A DNA stretch of 64,000 bases from Rhynchopus sp. YZ270_cl-10 (lineage: Eukaryota; Euglenozoa; Diplonemea; Diplonemida; Diplonemidae), in assembly GCA_964035575.1 (NCBI GenBank), contig OZ037870.1, forward strand, positions 1,218,014 through 1,282,013. The letters run 5' to 3'. This document shows positions 32,044 to 42,843 of this stretch, piece by piece. A program made the position numbers and the translations under genes. Below the pieces are notes generated by a model that worked only from the letters and a program-made list of their open reading frames with translations, was not told the origin of the DNA and ran no database searches. Positions within the stretch are counted from its first letter, which is position 1, and each line of letters opens with the position of its first letter.

Positions 32044-34345
32044 ACCTTGTATCTCCCCAAATTGCCTCTTTTTTTTCTTTTCCTTCTCTTTATTTTCTTT
32101 TCCTCTAGATAACTCCGATTCTTTTCCGAAAAAAAATAAACATAAAATAAGATGCCATTCAACACATGTTAGGAGGGGGACAAAAAAAAACATCATCAAA
32201 TGGAGGACAAAAAAAAAAGGTAAAAAATGCCTCCAAAAAAAAAAAAATAAAAAATACCCCCAATCATTTTTGTGGAAGCTTGAGAGGTTGATTGCGCCCC
32301 TGAGAGGCCTATCGGTCTTTCCCAAGTTTTCTTTTATTTTTCCTCTTCCCCCCCCATCACCGTTCTATGTGGTTGCCGTTTTTTTTAATTACCCACTGTG
32401 CAAAAAAAAAGAAAAAGAAGAAAAAAGGACTAATCCCGTGAATATACCATTTTTACGGTGCGAATGCAGTAGCCTTCTCCATTTTCCGGCTGTAGTAGAT
32501 GAAGGCTTGAAAAAAAAAAAAGGAAGAGGGCACTTTTTTGTTCGGCGAATTTTTTTTTTTTCAAACAGAAATCGTTGATACCACAGCTCTTTTTGTTAAA
32601 ACTTTTTTTTTTCTTCAAAAAAAAAAACAAACAAAATACCACCTAGCCTTGGGTTATTGTATTTTTTTTGTTGTTAATTTCCCCCCCCCCATTCCTCCTC
32701 TTGAGGAGGGTCAGGAAAGGAAAATAACATTCAAGTATAGTACTTTGCACCCCCATTTTTAAAAAAAAAGAAGAGGGTCGAATGATAGTTGAAGCCCCCC
32801 CCCCTTTTTTTTTTTGACAAGATTACAGTGGCATTTATTTTTACCAACCCTCCCCCATCCCTTTCTTTTCCGCATCAGGGAAAAAAAAAAACACCCACGT
32901 TTATTTTGCTTTTTTCTTGTTTTTTTCGGGTTTGGTTTGAGTCCGTCAAGATGAGAAAAAGGAAAATAATATAAAGTATAGTGGAGTGCATCCTAGGAAG
33001 TCTACACTAATACAACCACGTCAATTTAAAAAAAAATGCCCCCACTTTGTTCATTTAGTTATGCCATTCTATTCGTGACTGTGTATAATAAATAACGAAA
33101 AAAAAAATATGAAAAATAAAAAAAAAAAACCTCCGTAATACATCATGCAAAAAAGCCTTTGCAACGGGGGGGAAAGAGGGGGGATAAGAAGGAGAAAAAA
33201 AAAAAGCAAAATAATCATAAACTAAAGTTTTTAGTGTCTTCGGGTTTGCGAGAAAGGGGAATGGGTGTTGGTTTTATTTTTCTTGATGGATGTGAGTGCA
33301 CGAGAGGTATTCAATTCATCTGATCATCACCCCCCCAACCCAACCCAACCAACAATTCCACCCCATCTCTTTTCTTGTACTGAAGACCATCTACCTAGCT
33401 ACTTTTTTTTATCACACTTTGATATTTGTGTTATTTTTTTTTTGCGACCAACACCTAATTTTAGCCCCCCCCTTTATAAAAAAACACGGGTCAGGAAAGA
33501 TCTTTTGTATTTTTTTGTCTTTTTTCGAGAATCTCGGGAGAAAAAAAAAAAAAAATCAAGATTTTCAGGATTTTTGTCTTTTTTTTTCAGGATCTCTCGA
33601 GATCTTTGAGATCTTTGAAAAATCCTGGAAAAAAAAGGAAAAAAAAGGAAAAAAAGAGAAAAAAAGATGAAAAAGATCTTGAAAATCTTTTTTTTCTCAA
33701 AAAAAAGATAAAAAAGATTTTTGGGATTTTGAAAAATCTTTTTGGGGGAAAAAAAAAAAAAGATTTTGAAAATCTTTTTTTTTTTTTTCAAAGATTTCTC
33801 AAGATCTCGAGATTTTTCATGAAATTTCATGGATTTTTCCAGGATTTTTCAGGATTTTTTCAGGATTTTCCCAGGATTTTCAAATCTTTTCTCTTTTTTT
33901 TTTTCTCCCAAAAATCTTTTTTTTTTTTTTTTTTTTCGGGAGAAGAGGATTTTTTTTCTCGAAAAAAAAAAAAAAAAAAAAGATCTTTCCCGACCCGTGA
34001 AAAAAAAAAAAATATCAGTTGCGTTATTTCCCCCACCCCAATCACACTTTGTCTTGTCTCTTTTTGTCTGTTCCTTTTTTTTGTTTTTCAGTTTTTTCCC
34101 TCCTTGAATAAACCAGAAGACAAAAAAAAAAAAATGGACACTTTTTTTATAGGATTTCCCCCATAAAATGACTCCTTTTCATTTGATGAGGTTAATGTCT
34201 CCCTGCCTCTGACGCGAATAGTTCTTCGACTGTTTTCTTCCTCGATTTTTTTTAATAAAAATTCTGCGCCGAGGAAAGTATACCATTCATGTATTTTCCA
34301 TTGTCTATACAACAAGCACACATCCCACAGAATCCTCCCCTAAAA
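32044..34345 (+). other. Intergenic, low-complexity
   Basis: 2.3 kb of A/T and C homopolymers after ABCF2. A degenerate class-2 hairpin lies near 33286-33320 (GTGCACGAGAGG). A pyrimidine-poor but AG-containing segment (CATCCCACAG at 34321-34330) precedes the next ATG and may be a splice acceptor. No gene seen. Confidence 0.6.
33485..33999. mobile_element. Inverted-repeat element of AAGATTTT-type repeats
   Basis: Ends CACGGGTCAGGAAAGATCTT and AAGATCTTTCCCGACCCGTG are inverted copies with one mismatch. The 515-bp interior is almost wholly built of short units such as GATTTTTCAGGATTTT and AAAAATCTTTTT on both strands. Non-coding; non-autonomous DNA element or expanded palindrome. Confidence 0.6.
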
Positions 34346-35767
34346 ATGACTACCTTCCCTGACCACCCAAGCTATGAAGTGAAGGTGCGCACTGCATTTG
34401 AGGACTTTGATTTAAAGAAGACACGCGCATTGACGTATGACTCCTTCACACAAAGCTTTGCACGACTGGGGATGAGCCTGCCGGTGTCTTCTGTACAGCA
34501 CCTCTTCACCTCATCCGATACGAATAAGGATGAGCACATCACGTACCCTGAGTGGCAGGCCTTTGCGGAGCGCTACCCTACTCTCCTTGACTGTTTGTAT
34601 TACCGTGCGAAGGATTATTGGGGGAATGTTTTGCAGAAGGAGAATATCGAGAAGGCGTCGGGCGCTGTAGCGCTTCTGCGTGAGGCGGAGGCGGGGAGTG
34701 TTGCGGAGCATGCTACGGCACAGCGGAATGCGGACTCTGCCGCGCAGGCTGTGCAATCCCAAGCACAACGTCTCGCCGAGGCTGGCAGCCGCGAGGCGCA
34801 CGCAAAAAACAACGCAGAAATGGCCCGCAGAGACACCGAAGCTGCCAGAGCAGAGCTTCTCCAACGCCAACACGAGCTTGCCACCGCAAAGGACCATGAA
34901 CGTCTCGCTAACACCGCCCTCTCCGAAGCGCAACACGCAGTCGAAGCCTGCAGCCGCCGTCTCCAATCGCACGAAGCGCAACTCTCCCAATCCGAGGCAC
35001 GTCTCAGAGAAATTGAACGTCTTCTCTCTGAACAACGCGCCGCCGTAGAAGAACACCGTGCAGACGTCGACCACTGCAAAGACGAACTCAACCAATGCGA
35101 AGGGCGTGCCCGCGAGGCGGGCTTCATCCAAGCGGAGGCTCTCCGGGTTCTCCACTCCGCAGGGGAAAACGTAGCCCGCGCAGAAGAAGACGTTGTCTCC
35201 AGACAACACTCCGAAAAGGACGCACAATCGGCACTTCGCCAGGCACAGCTCTCTGTCATGAGTGAAGAGGCGGCGCATGCGGACACCCTAAAGAGGCTGG
35301 CCTTGGCGAAGGAGGAGGAAGAGCAGAAGGCCATTCAGGTTGAGGCTTCCAGGCGTGCAGTGGAGGCGGCGGAGAGGGATTTATTGCAGCTCGAGCAGGA
35401 TGAGCGGGAGTTTGTGAAGCAACGTCTTCGTGTCAACGACCAAGAAGCGCCTCTCATCGAAAGAGAGGTCAACCTCCGGGCAGAACGCTCCCGTTTGGAA
35501 AACTCCGAGGCGAGGTTGGTGGCAGACTTTGTGACCTACACCGGAAGGTCGGGTGGTGGTGCTGTGGTGGGTGGTGGTGGTGGTGGAGGTGGAGGTGGTG
35601 GTGCACCTGGTGCTGCCGGAGGTGTCGTGCACCCCCCCGCACTCCCTTCTGCAGCCATTCAGCGTATCAGCTCTGCCTCGCCAAGAGTGTCTCGGATGCC
35701 GCCGTCGCCAGGAAGGGGGCAGATCACTCCAAGGCTGGCAAGTGTTAGAGCCTCGCCTGCTCGTTGA
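34346..35767 (+). CDS. EF-hand plus long coiled-coil protein
   Basis: 473 residues. Residues 8-75 form an EF-hand pair: the first loop is degenerate (DFDLKKTRALTY), the second is canonical (DTNKDEHITYPE), so at least one Ca2+ site is likely. Residues about 95-390 are an uninterrupted Ala/Glu/Gln/Arg-rich coiled coil. Then come a Gly tract of about 11 residues, a Pro/Ala stretch and a basic Ser/Pro/Arg tail (SASPRVSRMPPSPGR) of the kind often phosphorylated or bound to microtubules. No membrane segment. A Ca2+-responsive cytoskeletal or flagellar role is inference from architecture. The ATG at 34346 follows a CACAG at 34330; an in-frame ATG upstream (34289) would add 19 residues without domain character. 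Confidence 0.85.
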   Translation: MTTFPDHPSYEVKVRTAFEDFDLKKTRALTYDSFTQSFARLGMSLPVSSVQHLFTSSDTNKDEHITYPEWQAFAERYPTLLDCLYYRAKDYWGNVLQKENIEKASGAVALLREAEAGSVAEHATAQRNADSAAQAVQSQAQRLAEAGSREAHAKNNAEMARRDTEAARAELLQRQHELATAKDHERLANTALSEAQHAVEACSRRLQSHEAQLSQSEARLREIERLLSEQRAAVEEHRADVDHCKDELNQCEGRAREAGFIQAEALRVLHSAGENVARAEEDVVSRQHSEKDAQSALRQAQLSVMSEEAAHADTLKRLALAKEEEEQKAIQVEASRRAVEAAERDLLQLEQDEREFVKQRLRVNDQEAPLIEREVNLRAERSRLENSEARLVADFVTYTGRSGGGAVVGGGGGGGGGGGAPGAAGGVVHPPALPSAAIQRISSASPRVSRMPPSPGRGQITPRLASVRASPAR

Positions 35768-35914
35768 GAGGGGGGGAAATATTCCAGAGTTTTGTTAGAT
35801 AGTGCGAGTTTTGCACTTTCATTTTGTAAAATTGTTGAGTTTTTGGTGTTTTTGGGTTCATTTTTTTTTTCCCTTTCGAGTGCAGAGATGGAGATAGATT
35901 TGGGATTTTCAAAA

Positions 35915-36506
35915 AAGACCCGGTTTGACCCGGTCTGAGCTTTTTGGGGTCAAAAAAAATTTTTCGCGCTGCGCGCGAAATGACACTGGCACGTGCGACC
36001 TGGTTGTTACACTTCTTTGGCGGGGAACTTGCGCAACAGCGTTTGTGCCTTGATGAAGGGGATTAGGGTCCATGCTCCCCCTTTGTGCAGCACACCGAAC
36101 TTCGCGCACTCGGCAAAAATGGATTTCTCGGCGGTCATGCCCCAAAGGTTCCTGGCGAAGCCACGGTACGCAACATTTCAAAAAAAATTGCGCTTAAAAT
36201 TGTACATTTTGGGGTGGGTTGTAAGCTTGCGCCGCAGGCGCACGGTACGCTACTTTTATTATTTCGCCATGCTGCATGCTTCCTTTTGCTTCGGCGTTTG
36301 ACTAATTGAATCGCGTTCTGGCTGTGACGGGGTCACTTTGTTCATGAGGCCATTTCTGGTCACTCTCAGAGGCTCGTGCGAGGTACCAAAAAAAATCGAT
36401 TTTCTCCCAAAATTGGCAAATCCCATTTTTTTTTTTTTTTTCAAACCGGGTTTTTCGCCAAAATCCCATTTTTTTTTTTTTTGACCCGGTTTTGAAACCG
36501 GGTCAG
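35915..36506. mobile_element. Inverted-repeat element with GACCCGGTTT ends and a minus-strand coding relic
   Basis: Left end has GACCCGGTTTGACCCGGTC; right end has the inverted sequence GACCCGGTTTTGAAACCGGG. Between them, on the minus strand (about 36170-36010), an open stretch of about 55 residues reads like protein (RNLWGMTAEKSIFAEC... then HKGGAWTLIPFIKAQ) but matches no family I know. It may be a fragment of a transposition gene. Confidence 0.5.
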
Positions 36507-37024
36507 TAGACGCACCTCCACCCCTGTTCGAGTGGAGATTGTTGCATGTAATTACAAGGTAGCAATTATTGAAAAAATGTACCCGTTTTTTTGTATTTTT
36601 CTTGTTTGTAGAATTTTGCTGTATTTTTCTTGTTTTGGTGTGGCGTCCCATTATTAGAGGATGTGTTTCACATTTCCAGTTTTTGTTTCTTTTTGTTCCC
36701 ATTGTTCCGCTTTCCCCCCCATCTCACATTCCATTACCTAGTTGTTTTGTATAACCCTACGAAAAGAAACAAGCTGCCTTCCCCCCACAGCCTTCCTCTT
36801 CTTTTAGCCCATCTCTCTCTCAGCTCTCAAAGCCCTGAAGGTGTGTAGCTGGCCTTTCTGTAAAATGCTTTCGTTACCTCTTTGCACAGAACCCGTTCTC
36901 GGACACGGTGATTTGTCGAAACTACAAATCATAAAACACCACAGAAAATACCCCCCGCTCTCTCTCTCTCTTCCTGCACAAAAAATAAAATCCATTTCAC
37001 TGAGGGTGGATTTCATTGAATAGG
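36507..37024 (+). other. Intergenic before the MDR gene
   Basis: About 520 bp. It has several pyrimidine tracts followed by AG (36780-36840, 36960-36980) and could hold a 5' UTR or a short 5' intron. No hairpin of the dispersed family found. Confidence 0.5.
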
Positions 37025-39037
37025 ATGGGCCAGCAAGGCAGCACCGAATCGCATGCGACTAAGGATGTCCCCGACACAGGCACCATGAAAGCATGGGTGA
37101 TGGAGGCACGAGGTGGGGTCGACGCACTTAGTCCGAAGGACAACATCAGCATTCCTGAGCCTGGGGTGGGTCAGGTCAGGATCAAGGTCATGGCAGCGTC
37201 AGTTTCGATGGAAGACGTTCGCCGGCTTAGTGCAGAACGCATGCCATACCCTGCGGCCATGGGGCTAGATGGTGCAGGGGTCATCGAGCTTCTCGGGCCC
37301 AACACCCCGTCGCCTCTCCCGGTCGGTGCTAGGGTGTATTTCACGCATGATACTGCAAAGGCGAACGGCAGTCTCGCTGAATTTACTGTTCTAAATGTGA
37401 GCGACCTCCACATCATGCAGCCGTCGGTGTCGTTCACGACTGCCGCCTCTCTTCCGAGCAGTGCATGGGGCGCCTATGTAGCAGTCTTCGAGAAGTTGAA
37501 TGTGAAAAAGGGGAAGACCATTTTTATTACGGGAGGTGCGGGGGGGTTGGCAGGATTTGCGGCAGATATGTGCAAAGCGAGTGGACTGACAGTGGTGACC
37601 ACATGCAGTTCTTACAATGTTGAGTACGTTAAGACACGTGGAGCGGATCACGTCTTTGACTATACTGATGACGACGTAGGCCAGTCAATCAACAAAGTGA
37701 CAGATGGGCGTGGTGTTGACTATGTGCTTGACACGGTCTCTTCTGAAAGCGCTGCGCAGTGTTTGGGATACCTTGCACAGAATGGGCAGATCTGCGTTGC
37801 GAACGGGCACATCGAGCACTCACCTGACATCAGCCAGAAGGGGCTTTCCGTGCATTGCCTGAACCTGGGCGGTATGATCGCTTCTGAGCATCTGAGGGCA
37901 GAGGTGGGGAGCATTGCGGACAGTGTCATGCATATGGCATCGGAGGGGCGTCTGCAGACGCATGTTGGGGAGGTGGGGAAGTGGGAGTTTGTGCGTGAGG
38001 CGTTGAAGACGGTTGCGTCGCGGCATGTGCAAGGGAAGCTTGTCATCAATGTCGAGCCATTGCACATCAGGCGGCAAAGGCTTGCAGCGCAAAGGGAGGA
38101 GCAAGCAGCAGAGTACCGTGTGCTCGACGACCCCACTCAGCTTGCAGAGCTCCTCAAAGGCAGCGATAAGCTTGAGGGCAGCGAGAACGTGCTTGCCACT
38201 GCAGGCCAAGTGGTCAAGGCGGTTGAGAGGGAAGGCGACGTTGTCCGTGTGGCGCACAAAGACATCCACTGCTGGCTTCCTGCCGCTGCGCTGACCAAGG
38301 TACATCATACTACAAATTATTGTGACTACACATCAAAAATTTCCACAAAAACACAGATTGAGAAGGTGCAAGAGGCAGAAGTGCAGCCCACTGCCGATAG
38401 CCCCACAGAGGCAGCACAGCCCCCTGATGCTATCCCTGCTGCTGTCCCGCAGGAACAGCAGGCAGCAACACCCGCTCCGCAGACAGCGCCGGCAGTAAGG
38501 CAGGAAGAAACTGCTGTTGCAGCTAACCCTGTTGCTGCTGCTGCCCCTGCCCCGCCCCTGTCAGTGGCAACAACGCAAGCAGTGCTGCACACAGACCTTG
38601 CGCTGACGACCCCCGAGGCACAGCAACAGCAGAGAGGCCTGCCCAGCATCAGCCAGTACTCCTTCCCCCCACCTCCGTCCGCACAGCCAGTCGTAGAAGA
38701 CGCCATGCGCCGAAGCCACCAGACACCCAGCCCCGTCGTCGGTGCAGGTGTCGCAGCACCAGCGGGCGGGAGGTACCAACTCTATGGAGCACAGAACCAG
38801 CAGCCGCAAGCAGCCCCACAACAGCCACAGCAGCCTGCCGCACCCAGGCCAGTTAAGGTATCCCCCCCGCACCCCCCTTGATTTTTTCTGCCACTAAAGC
38901 AGGAGGTTCAGTTTATCTGACGTTTTTTTTTTTGTAGCAGACAATTGTCACAACACAAATCCACACAGGGGAGTTATTACGTTCCGCCGCAATACCTTCA
39001 ACACCTAGAGCAGCAGAAGAACGCAGCGCAAAAATGA
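37025..39037 (+). CDS. MDR-superfamily (quinone oxidoreductase-like) enzyme with SH3-like and Gln/Pro-rich tail
   Basis: Exons 37025-38299, 38357-38857 and 38969-39037 give 614 residues. Residues 20-350 are an MDR oxidoreductase: an N-terminal GroES-like fold (MGLDGAGVIELLG, VGARVYF) and a nucleotide-binding fold with ITGGAGGLAGFAA (about 169-181), then GADHVFDY and GVDYVLDTVSS, typical of zinc-free NADPH:quinone reductases. Residues about 370-425 look like a small SH3-type beta domain ending in AHKDIHCWLPAAAL. The remaining 190 residues are Gln/Pro/Ala-rich and disordered. Intron 1 is 57 nt and in frame, so its removal is likely but not certain. Intron 2 has two usable acceptors (TTTTTGTAG and CCACACAG); I chose the second because it continues the Gln-rich character (YYVPPQYLQHLEQQ). 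The upstream TTG is not a credible start. Confidence 0.82.
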
Positions 39038-39048
39038 ACGTATTAGTC

Positions 39049-39081
39049 TACTAAGCAATGAGAGGCTTAAGATCACCCTGA
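39049..39081 (+). repeat. Class-1 hairpin just after MDR stop codon
   Basis: CTAAGC, loop AATGAGAG, GCTTAAG: inner stem intact, followed by ATCACC. It starts only 12 nt after the chosen stop, so it would lie in the 3' UTR. Confidence 0.55.
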
Positions 39082-39319
39082 TATGCTTTTTTCTTTGCCA
39101 TTGAATCTCATAAGTGAGGTAATCTGTATTAACAAAGGGGGGATGGGGAGGGAGGTTAAGGGAATATATGTCAAGGGGTGGGGGTGTGAAAGCCTATTTT
39201 TGTGTGTTTTTTTCTTCTTCTTTTTTTTTTCTTCGTAACTTCGTTTGGAAAAAGCTGGGTTCGCCACGATTTATTTCTAGTCAACTTCTTCGAAATATTT
39301 CAAAAAAAATCTTTTTCTC

Positions 39320-39355
39320 AAGGTGACTAAAAAAACACTGAGACTTGGGTCATCT
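39320..39355 (+). repeat. Class-1 hairpin
   Basis: AAGGTGACTAA left arm and TTGGGTCATCT right arm around an A-rich loop; tail CAACCTTTTTG. The inner stem has shrunk to AA/TT. Confidence 0.6.
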
Positions 39356-39621
39356 CAACCTTTTTGTTTTCAAAGATGTATGCGCACAAATGCATTTCAT
39401 CTGTTATATCTTTCTTTTTTTTCCTTTTCATTATTTTTTGGTACACTGTCACGAGAGGGCTTTGTATTCCAATTCAATTTCTTTTTTCTATCTCTAACAC
39501 ACACACACACACATGTAAAAAACCCGCCTTTTTTTGCACCCCCCCCACACACTACCCTAACGCAAAAGAAAAAATATAACTAACCTTTCTTAACCAACAC
39601 CTTTTCTTCTTCTCTCCCTTT

Positions 39622-39656
39622 GATGACTAAGCACCGCAAGGCTTAGGTTAAATCTT
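39622..39656 (+). repeat. Class-1 hairpin
   Basis: GATGACTAAGC left arm, loop ACCGCAAG, right arm GCTTAGGTTAAATC. The inner stem is perfect. The tail leads into pyrimidine tracts and an AG shortly before the next gene. Confidence 0.65.
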
Positions 39657-39827
39657 ACAAAAAACACCTTTTCTTTTTTGTTTTTTTCTGGAGAACAAAA
39701 GGGCATACATCGCAAAAACAGCGTTTTTTTTTTTTTTTCGAACAAAAAATATCTCATTTTTCCTTCATTTCCCCCTGATCTCATAACATTTTTTTTATTC
39801 AGTTTTGAAAAAGAGATACACGATACT

Positions 39828-40253
39828 ATGCCTGCACGAATGAGCAAGAAGAAGGGCTCCAAAAGTGAAGAGGGTGTGAACAGATGGGAGGGGTGGGGTG
39901 CGAGGTGGAGTGAGGGGACGACGGTGCAGATTTTGCAGCTGCTGGCGTTGTTGGGGCTGGCGTATTTTGGGATGTCGTTTTATCTGGAGCAACGTGCATT
40001 GTACCCTGTACTATACGTAGGTGACGACGTGCGTCTTATAACAGAGCTAACCACAGATGGAGCCGAACCAACGACATTCATTGTCGGCACACCAGGGAAG
40101 GTGTCCAGCCTTGCGCACGACTTCATCCCGACATTCGCAAACGTCATTCTCGATGGAGCAGAATATTCCATCCCGCTATCACATCTGGAGCGTGCAGATT
40201 CGCGGAAACCCGATCCCCAAAAGGATTTGGATAAAAAAGCAGGTGAGCTCTAA
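39828..40253 (+). CDS. Single-pass membrane protein, 3' end unresolved
   Basis: Unrecognised. The first exon encodes a Lys/Ser-rich start (MPARMSKKKGSKSEEG), a transmembrane helix at about residues 31-50 (VQILQLLALLGLAYFGMSFY), then about 80 residues of mixed polar/hydrophobic sequence with VGTPGKVSSLAHDFIPT. The open frame ends at 40253, but a donor (AGCAG|GTGAGC) at 40243 suggests an intron. A strong acceptor (CTGCCCTCCCCAG, 40864) would add about ten residues; other acceptors near 40945 could fuse it to the next coiled-coil exons. The start at 39828 is preceded by T-rich DNA and a CAG at 39802. Confidence 0.6.
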   Translation: MPARMSKKKGSKSEEGVNRWEGWGARWSEGTTVQILQLLALLGLAYFGMSFYLEQRALYPVLYVGDDVRLITELTTDGAEPTTFIVGTPGKVSSLAHDFIPTFANVILDGAEYSIPLSHLERADSRKPDPQKDLDKKAGEL

Positions 40254-40923
40254 TCTCTGAACACTCTCTCTCCTTAGAGAATTTATTGTCCTTACAGACA
40301 GGTTTCATTCTAATCAGTGCTAATCCCTTTTGTTGTATTGCATATTCTCTTCGTTATGATTTGCCTCTGGTTTTGTATTTCTGAGAATGGTGCAATCTTC
40401 AGAGCAAAGGGGTGGGCGGGTACGGGGGTGGGAAAGTGATGAGTGGAGAGGAATCCATACCGGCCCGATGGTGCAACGAGTCTGCAGGACCCCGTATGGG
40501 AGCTTGGACCATGGTCGTGTTTTTTTCGTCTCTCTGGTGGGTGGAGGCATGTGTCTTTCGTCGCCCAATCTTTTAGAATATTGTACTTAGTCAAAAGGGG
40601 GGAAGGAGGGAGGCATCATTTTTCTCAAAAACCCCTCCGTTTTTTTTGGTCCAATTTGGAACAAAAAGAGCTCTGTTTTAGTTAAAAAAAAGTTGTCTAC
40701 TTTTTTCAGCACCACCCTTCCTTTGAAGTTTCAGAAAAATAACCCCCCCGATTGTCTGATCACACACACGTTTTTGGGGCCATATTCTGCGCAAGAATTA
40801 CCCCAATTAGTTATGTCACATTTCCTTCACAAACACCACCCCACCCCTCTACCTGCCCTCCCCAGTTTGCGGACGAAACCCGCGACCAAGATTGTAAACG
40901 ACTAGCTGTGCCACCTGCCCGAG

Positions 40924-41386
40924 ATGCCATCACCCATGCCGTCAGTCGTGAAGGGGTCGATAGGGACGATAGCTGCGACCTCGTCTGCGGTGATTCCAAA
41001 GAGGGCGACGTTCAGTGGGCCGCGGGCACTGCCTGCCACATCATCCGCAAATCGACATGAAGAGTGGCGCAAGGAGCAGGTGGCCCTCAGGCATGGCAGG
41101 GACACTGCGTTAACGGAGATCGCCTTCACCTTTTGAGGAAGTGGTCCTGGACGACAGCAGCAGGCAGTGCGAAGAGTCGAGGGGGCATTTGGGTCGTGTA
41201 CGAGTGGAGTGGCGTAGGCTAGAGGACGAGCTTGCGAATGTGCGCGCGCAAATGACGAAGGCGCAGCTCTCGTTCAAACAGCTTTCCGCAAAGCAGGAGG
41301 CGATGGGCGCTGATGCACGCTCGGTGCCGCCTGCCCCAGAAGCTCACAACATGACTGCAGTACTACATTTCCAGGAACTAGGTTAG
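40924..41386 (+). CDS. Coiled-coil protein, probable two-exon gene or 3' exons of its neighbour
   Basis: Two overlapping-style frames fit together. The first (40924-41079) encodes a Ser/Ala/Pro-rich stretch ending HEEWRKEQ. The second (41138-41386) continues as EVVLDDSSRQCEES and a helical region with VEWRRLEDELANVRAQ. A 58-nt GTGG...TTTTGAG intron (41080-41137) would join them in frame; otherwise the change of frame would be a frameshift. Whether the gene starts at 40924 or is spliced to the membrane-protein exon upstream cannot be settled here. No family recognised. Confidence 0.5.
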
Positions 41387-41485
41387 TGGTCAAGACATTA
41401 CACACCACCTTTTCACCCACCCCTCTTGTTCCTTCCCTCCCCACACACCTGTCCCCACAGAACCAAGTTACACCCCCAACAGAAC

Positions 41486-42577
41486 ATGGACATCACAGGA
41501 CACTTCGAGTCTGCAAGCTGTGTGATAGAAGTGGACGGGAGCGCCACCCTTGCACAGGTGAAGGGGAAGCTTGTTGCGGAGCTTGGCGTGCCACGTGCTC
41601 GGCATGTTGGTGTGCGGATGAGAGGCGGTGGTGACCTCGGCAACGACGACTTGTGCATCTGCGACACGGAGATGGATGAGGGATGTACCGTTGAGCTGTA
41701 CTGCACTGGTGCCAACATCACTCCTGGGGTGACACAAACGTTGGAGAGGCCATTCGCGCTCATGCTCTCCCCGTGTGACAGGTACCTTGCAGTGATGGAT
41801 CACGAGGAGGCTGTGTCCATCTTCGACACAGAAACACATGAGCGTCTGTGCAGCTTCCCTTGCGACTATTCTGTGAGACCCGCATTCTCACCTTGCAGTG
41901 AGTGGATCTCATTCATACACGAGAACGAGGCCTGTGTTGAAATTCATGACGTGAAGACAGGTGCATTGAAGCACTCCTTTGGAGATGAAGGTGATGTGAG
42001 GTGGGCCCCGGCATGGTCGCCCTGTGGAACAAAGCTGTTGTCGAACTGCACGAGCAAGGGTTTGCAGGTGTGGGACATTGCAACAGGCGCTGTTGTGCAT
42101 GAATGGAGCCACATTGTGTATTGCATGTCCATGATGGTTGTGTCAGGCGACAGGGTGGCGATGTTTGACGACAACAGCAGAGATGTCATCATCTGGGACT
42201 ACACGACAGGGGTGGAGGTGCTTGTTCTTACATGCCCTTCTGATGTTGGTAGTGTAGGACTGTCACCAAACCAGCGTTTCATTGCAGCGTGTTGCAGCAA
42301 TTGTGTGCGTGTATGGAACATCGAAACAGGTGAATGCGTATTTGAAGACGTCTCAGAAAAGGACTGGAATGATGTTGCTGTGTCAAATGACGTTGTTGCT
42401 GCCTACTCTTTTGGGTTCTTGGGCGTGTGGTCCATCTCAACAGGGGAACAACTCTTGCACCGTGAACTTGGAAGGGCGGGCAATTCTCGCGGTCTTGTAA
42501 TCAGCAGCTGTGGTGGTGTGGTGATGTACAGCAGATATACGTGTGTTGAGATTGTTGACATCTCACACCTGTCTTGA
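41486..42577 (+). CDS. Ubiquitin-like domain plus WD40-like beta-propeller
   Basis: 363 residues. Residues 8-72 look like a ubiquitin-like fold (CVIEVDGSATLAQVKGKLV, then LCICDTEMDEGCTVELYC). The rest is a seven-bladed propeller of divergent WD40 repeats: recurring FSPC/WSPC/LSPN strands and blade ends such as LQVWDIATG, VIIWDYTTG, VRVWNIETG and LGVWSISTG. Scaffold or ubiquitin-linked adaptor function is inference. The ATG at 41486 lies 25 nt after an exemplary pyrimidine-AG site (CCTGTCCCCACAG), which I take as the splice acceptor. No introns. Confidence 0.82.
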   Translation: MDITGHFESASCVIEVDGSATLAQVKGKLVAELGVPRARHVGVRMRGGGDLGNDDLCICDTEMDEGCTVELYCTGANITPGVTQTLERPFALMLSPCDRYLAVMDHEEAVSIFDTETHERLCSFPCDYSVRPAFSPCSEWISFIHENEACVEIHDVKTGALKHSFGDEGDVRWAPAWSPCGTKLLSNCTSKGLQVWDIATGAVVHEWSHIVYCMSMMVVSGDRVAMFDDNSRDVIIWDYTTGVEVLVLTCPSDVGSVGLSPNQRFIAACCSNCVRVWNIETGECVFEDVSEKDWNDVAVSNDVVAAYSFGFLGVWSISTGEQLLHRELGRAGNSRGLVISSCGGVVMYSRYTCVEIVDISHLS

Positions 42578-42843
42578 ACCCATTTCAACAAATGAAAGGT
42601 GCCATCTAACTTTGCTTCCCTTTCCTGCACCTTGCCTGGGTAACTCCACGAAGGAAGACACGTAAAGATAGATGCATATGACACGTTTCCGTCACAAACT
42701 CACACACACACACACTTTCTCCACTTTGTATGCGTAGCAGCAAAAAATACCCAACAAAAAAACAGATTATTCTTTTCATTGTACATTGTCTTTTTTTTCT
42801 TCAAATTTCAAACAGTTGTTGTATTTGCCCTTCTTTTTATCGA

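Noticed and set aside
33606-34166. 186-codon Lys/Phe-rich frame
   Set aside because: Pure translation of A and T runs within and after an inverted-repeat element.
37016-37024. TTG start giving an extra MNR at the MDR protein
   Set aside because: Non-ATG start three codons before a good ATG, with no supporting context in a eukaryotic gene.
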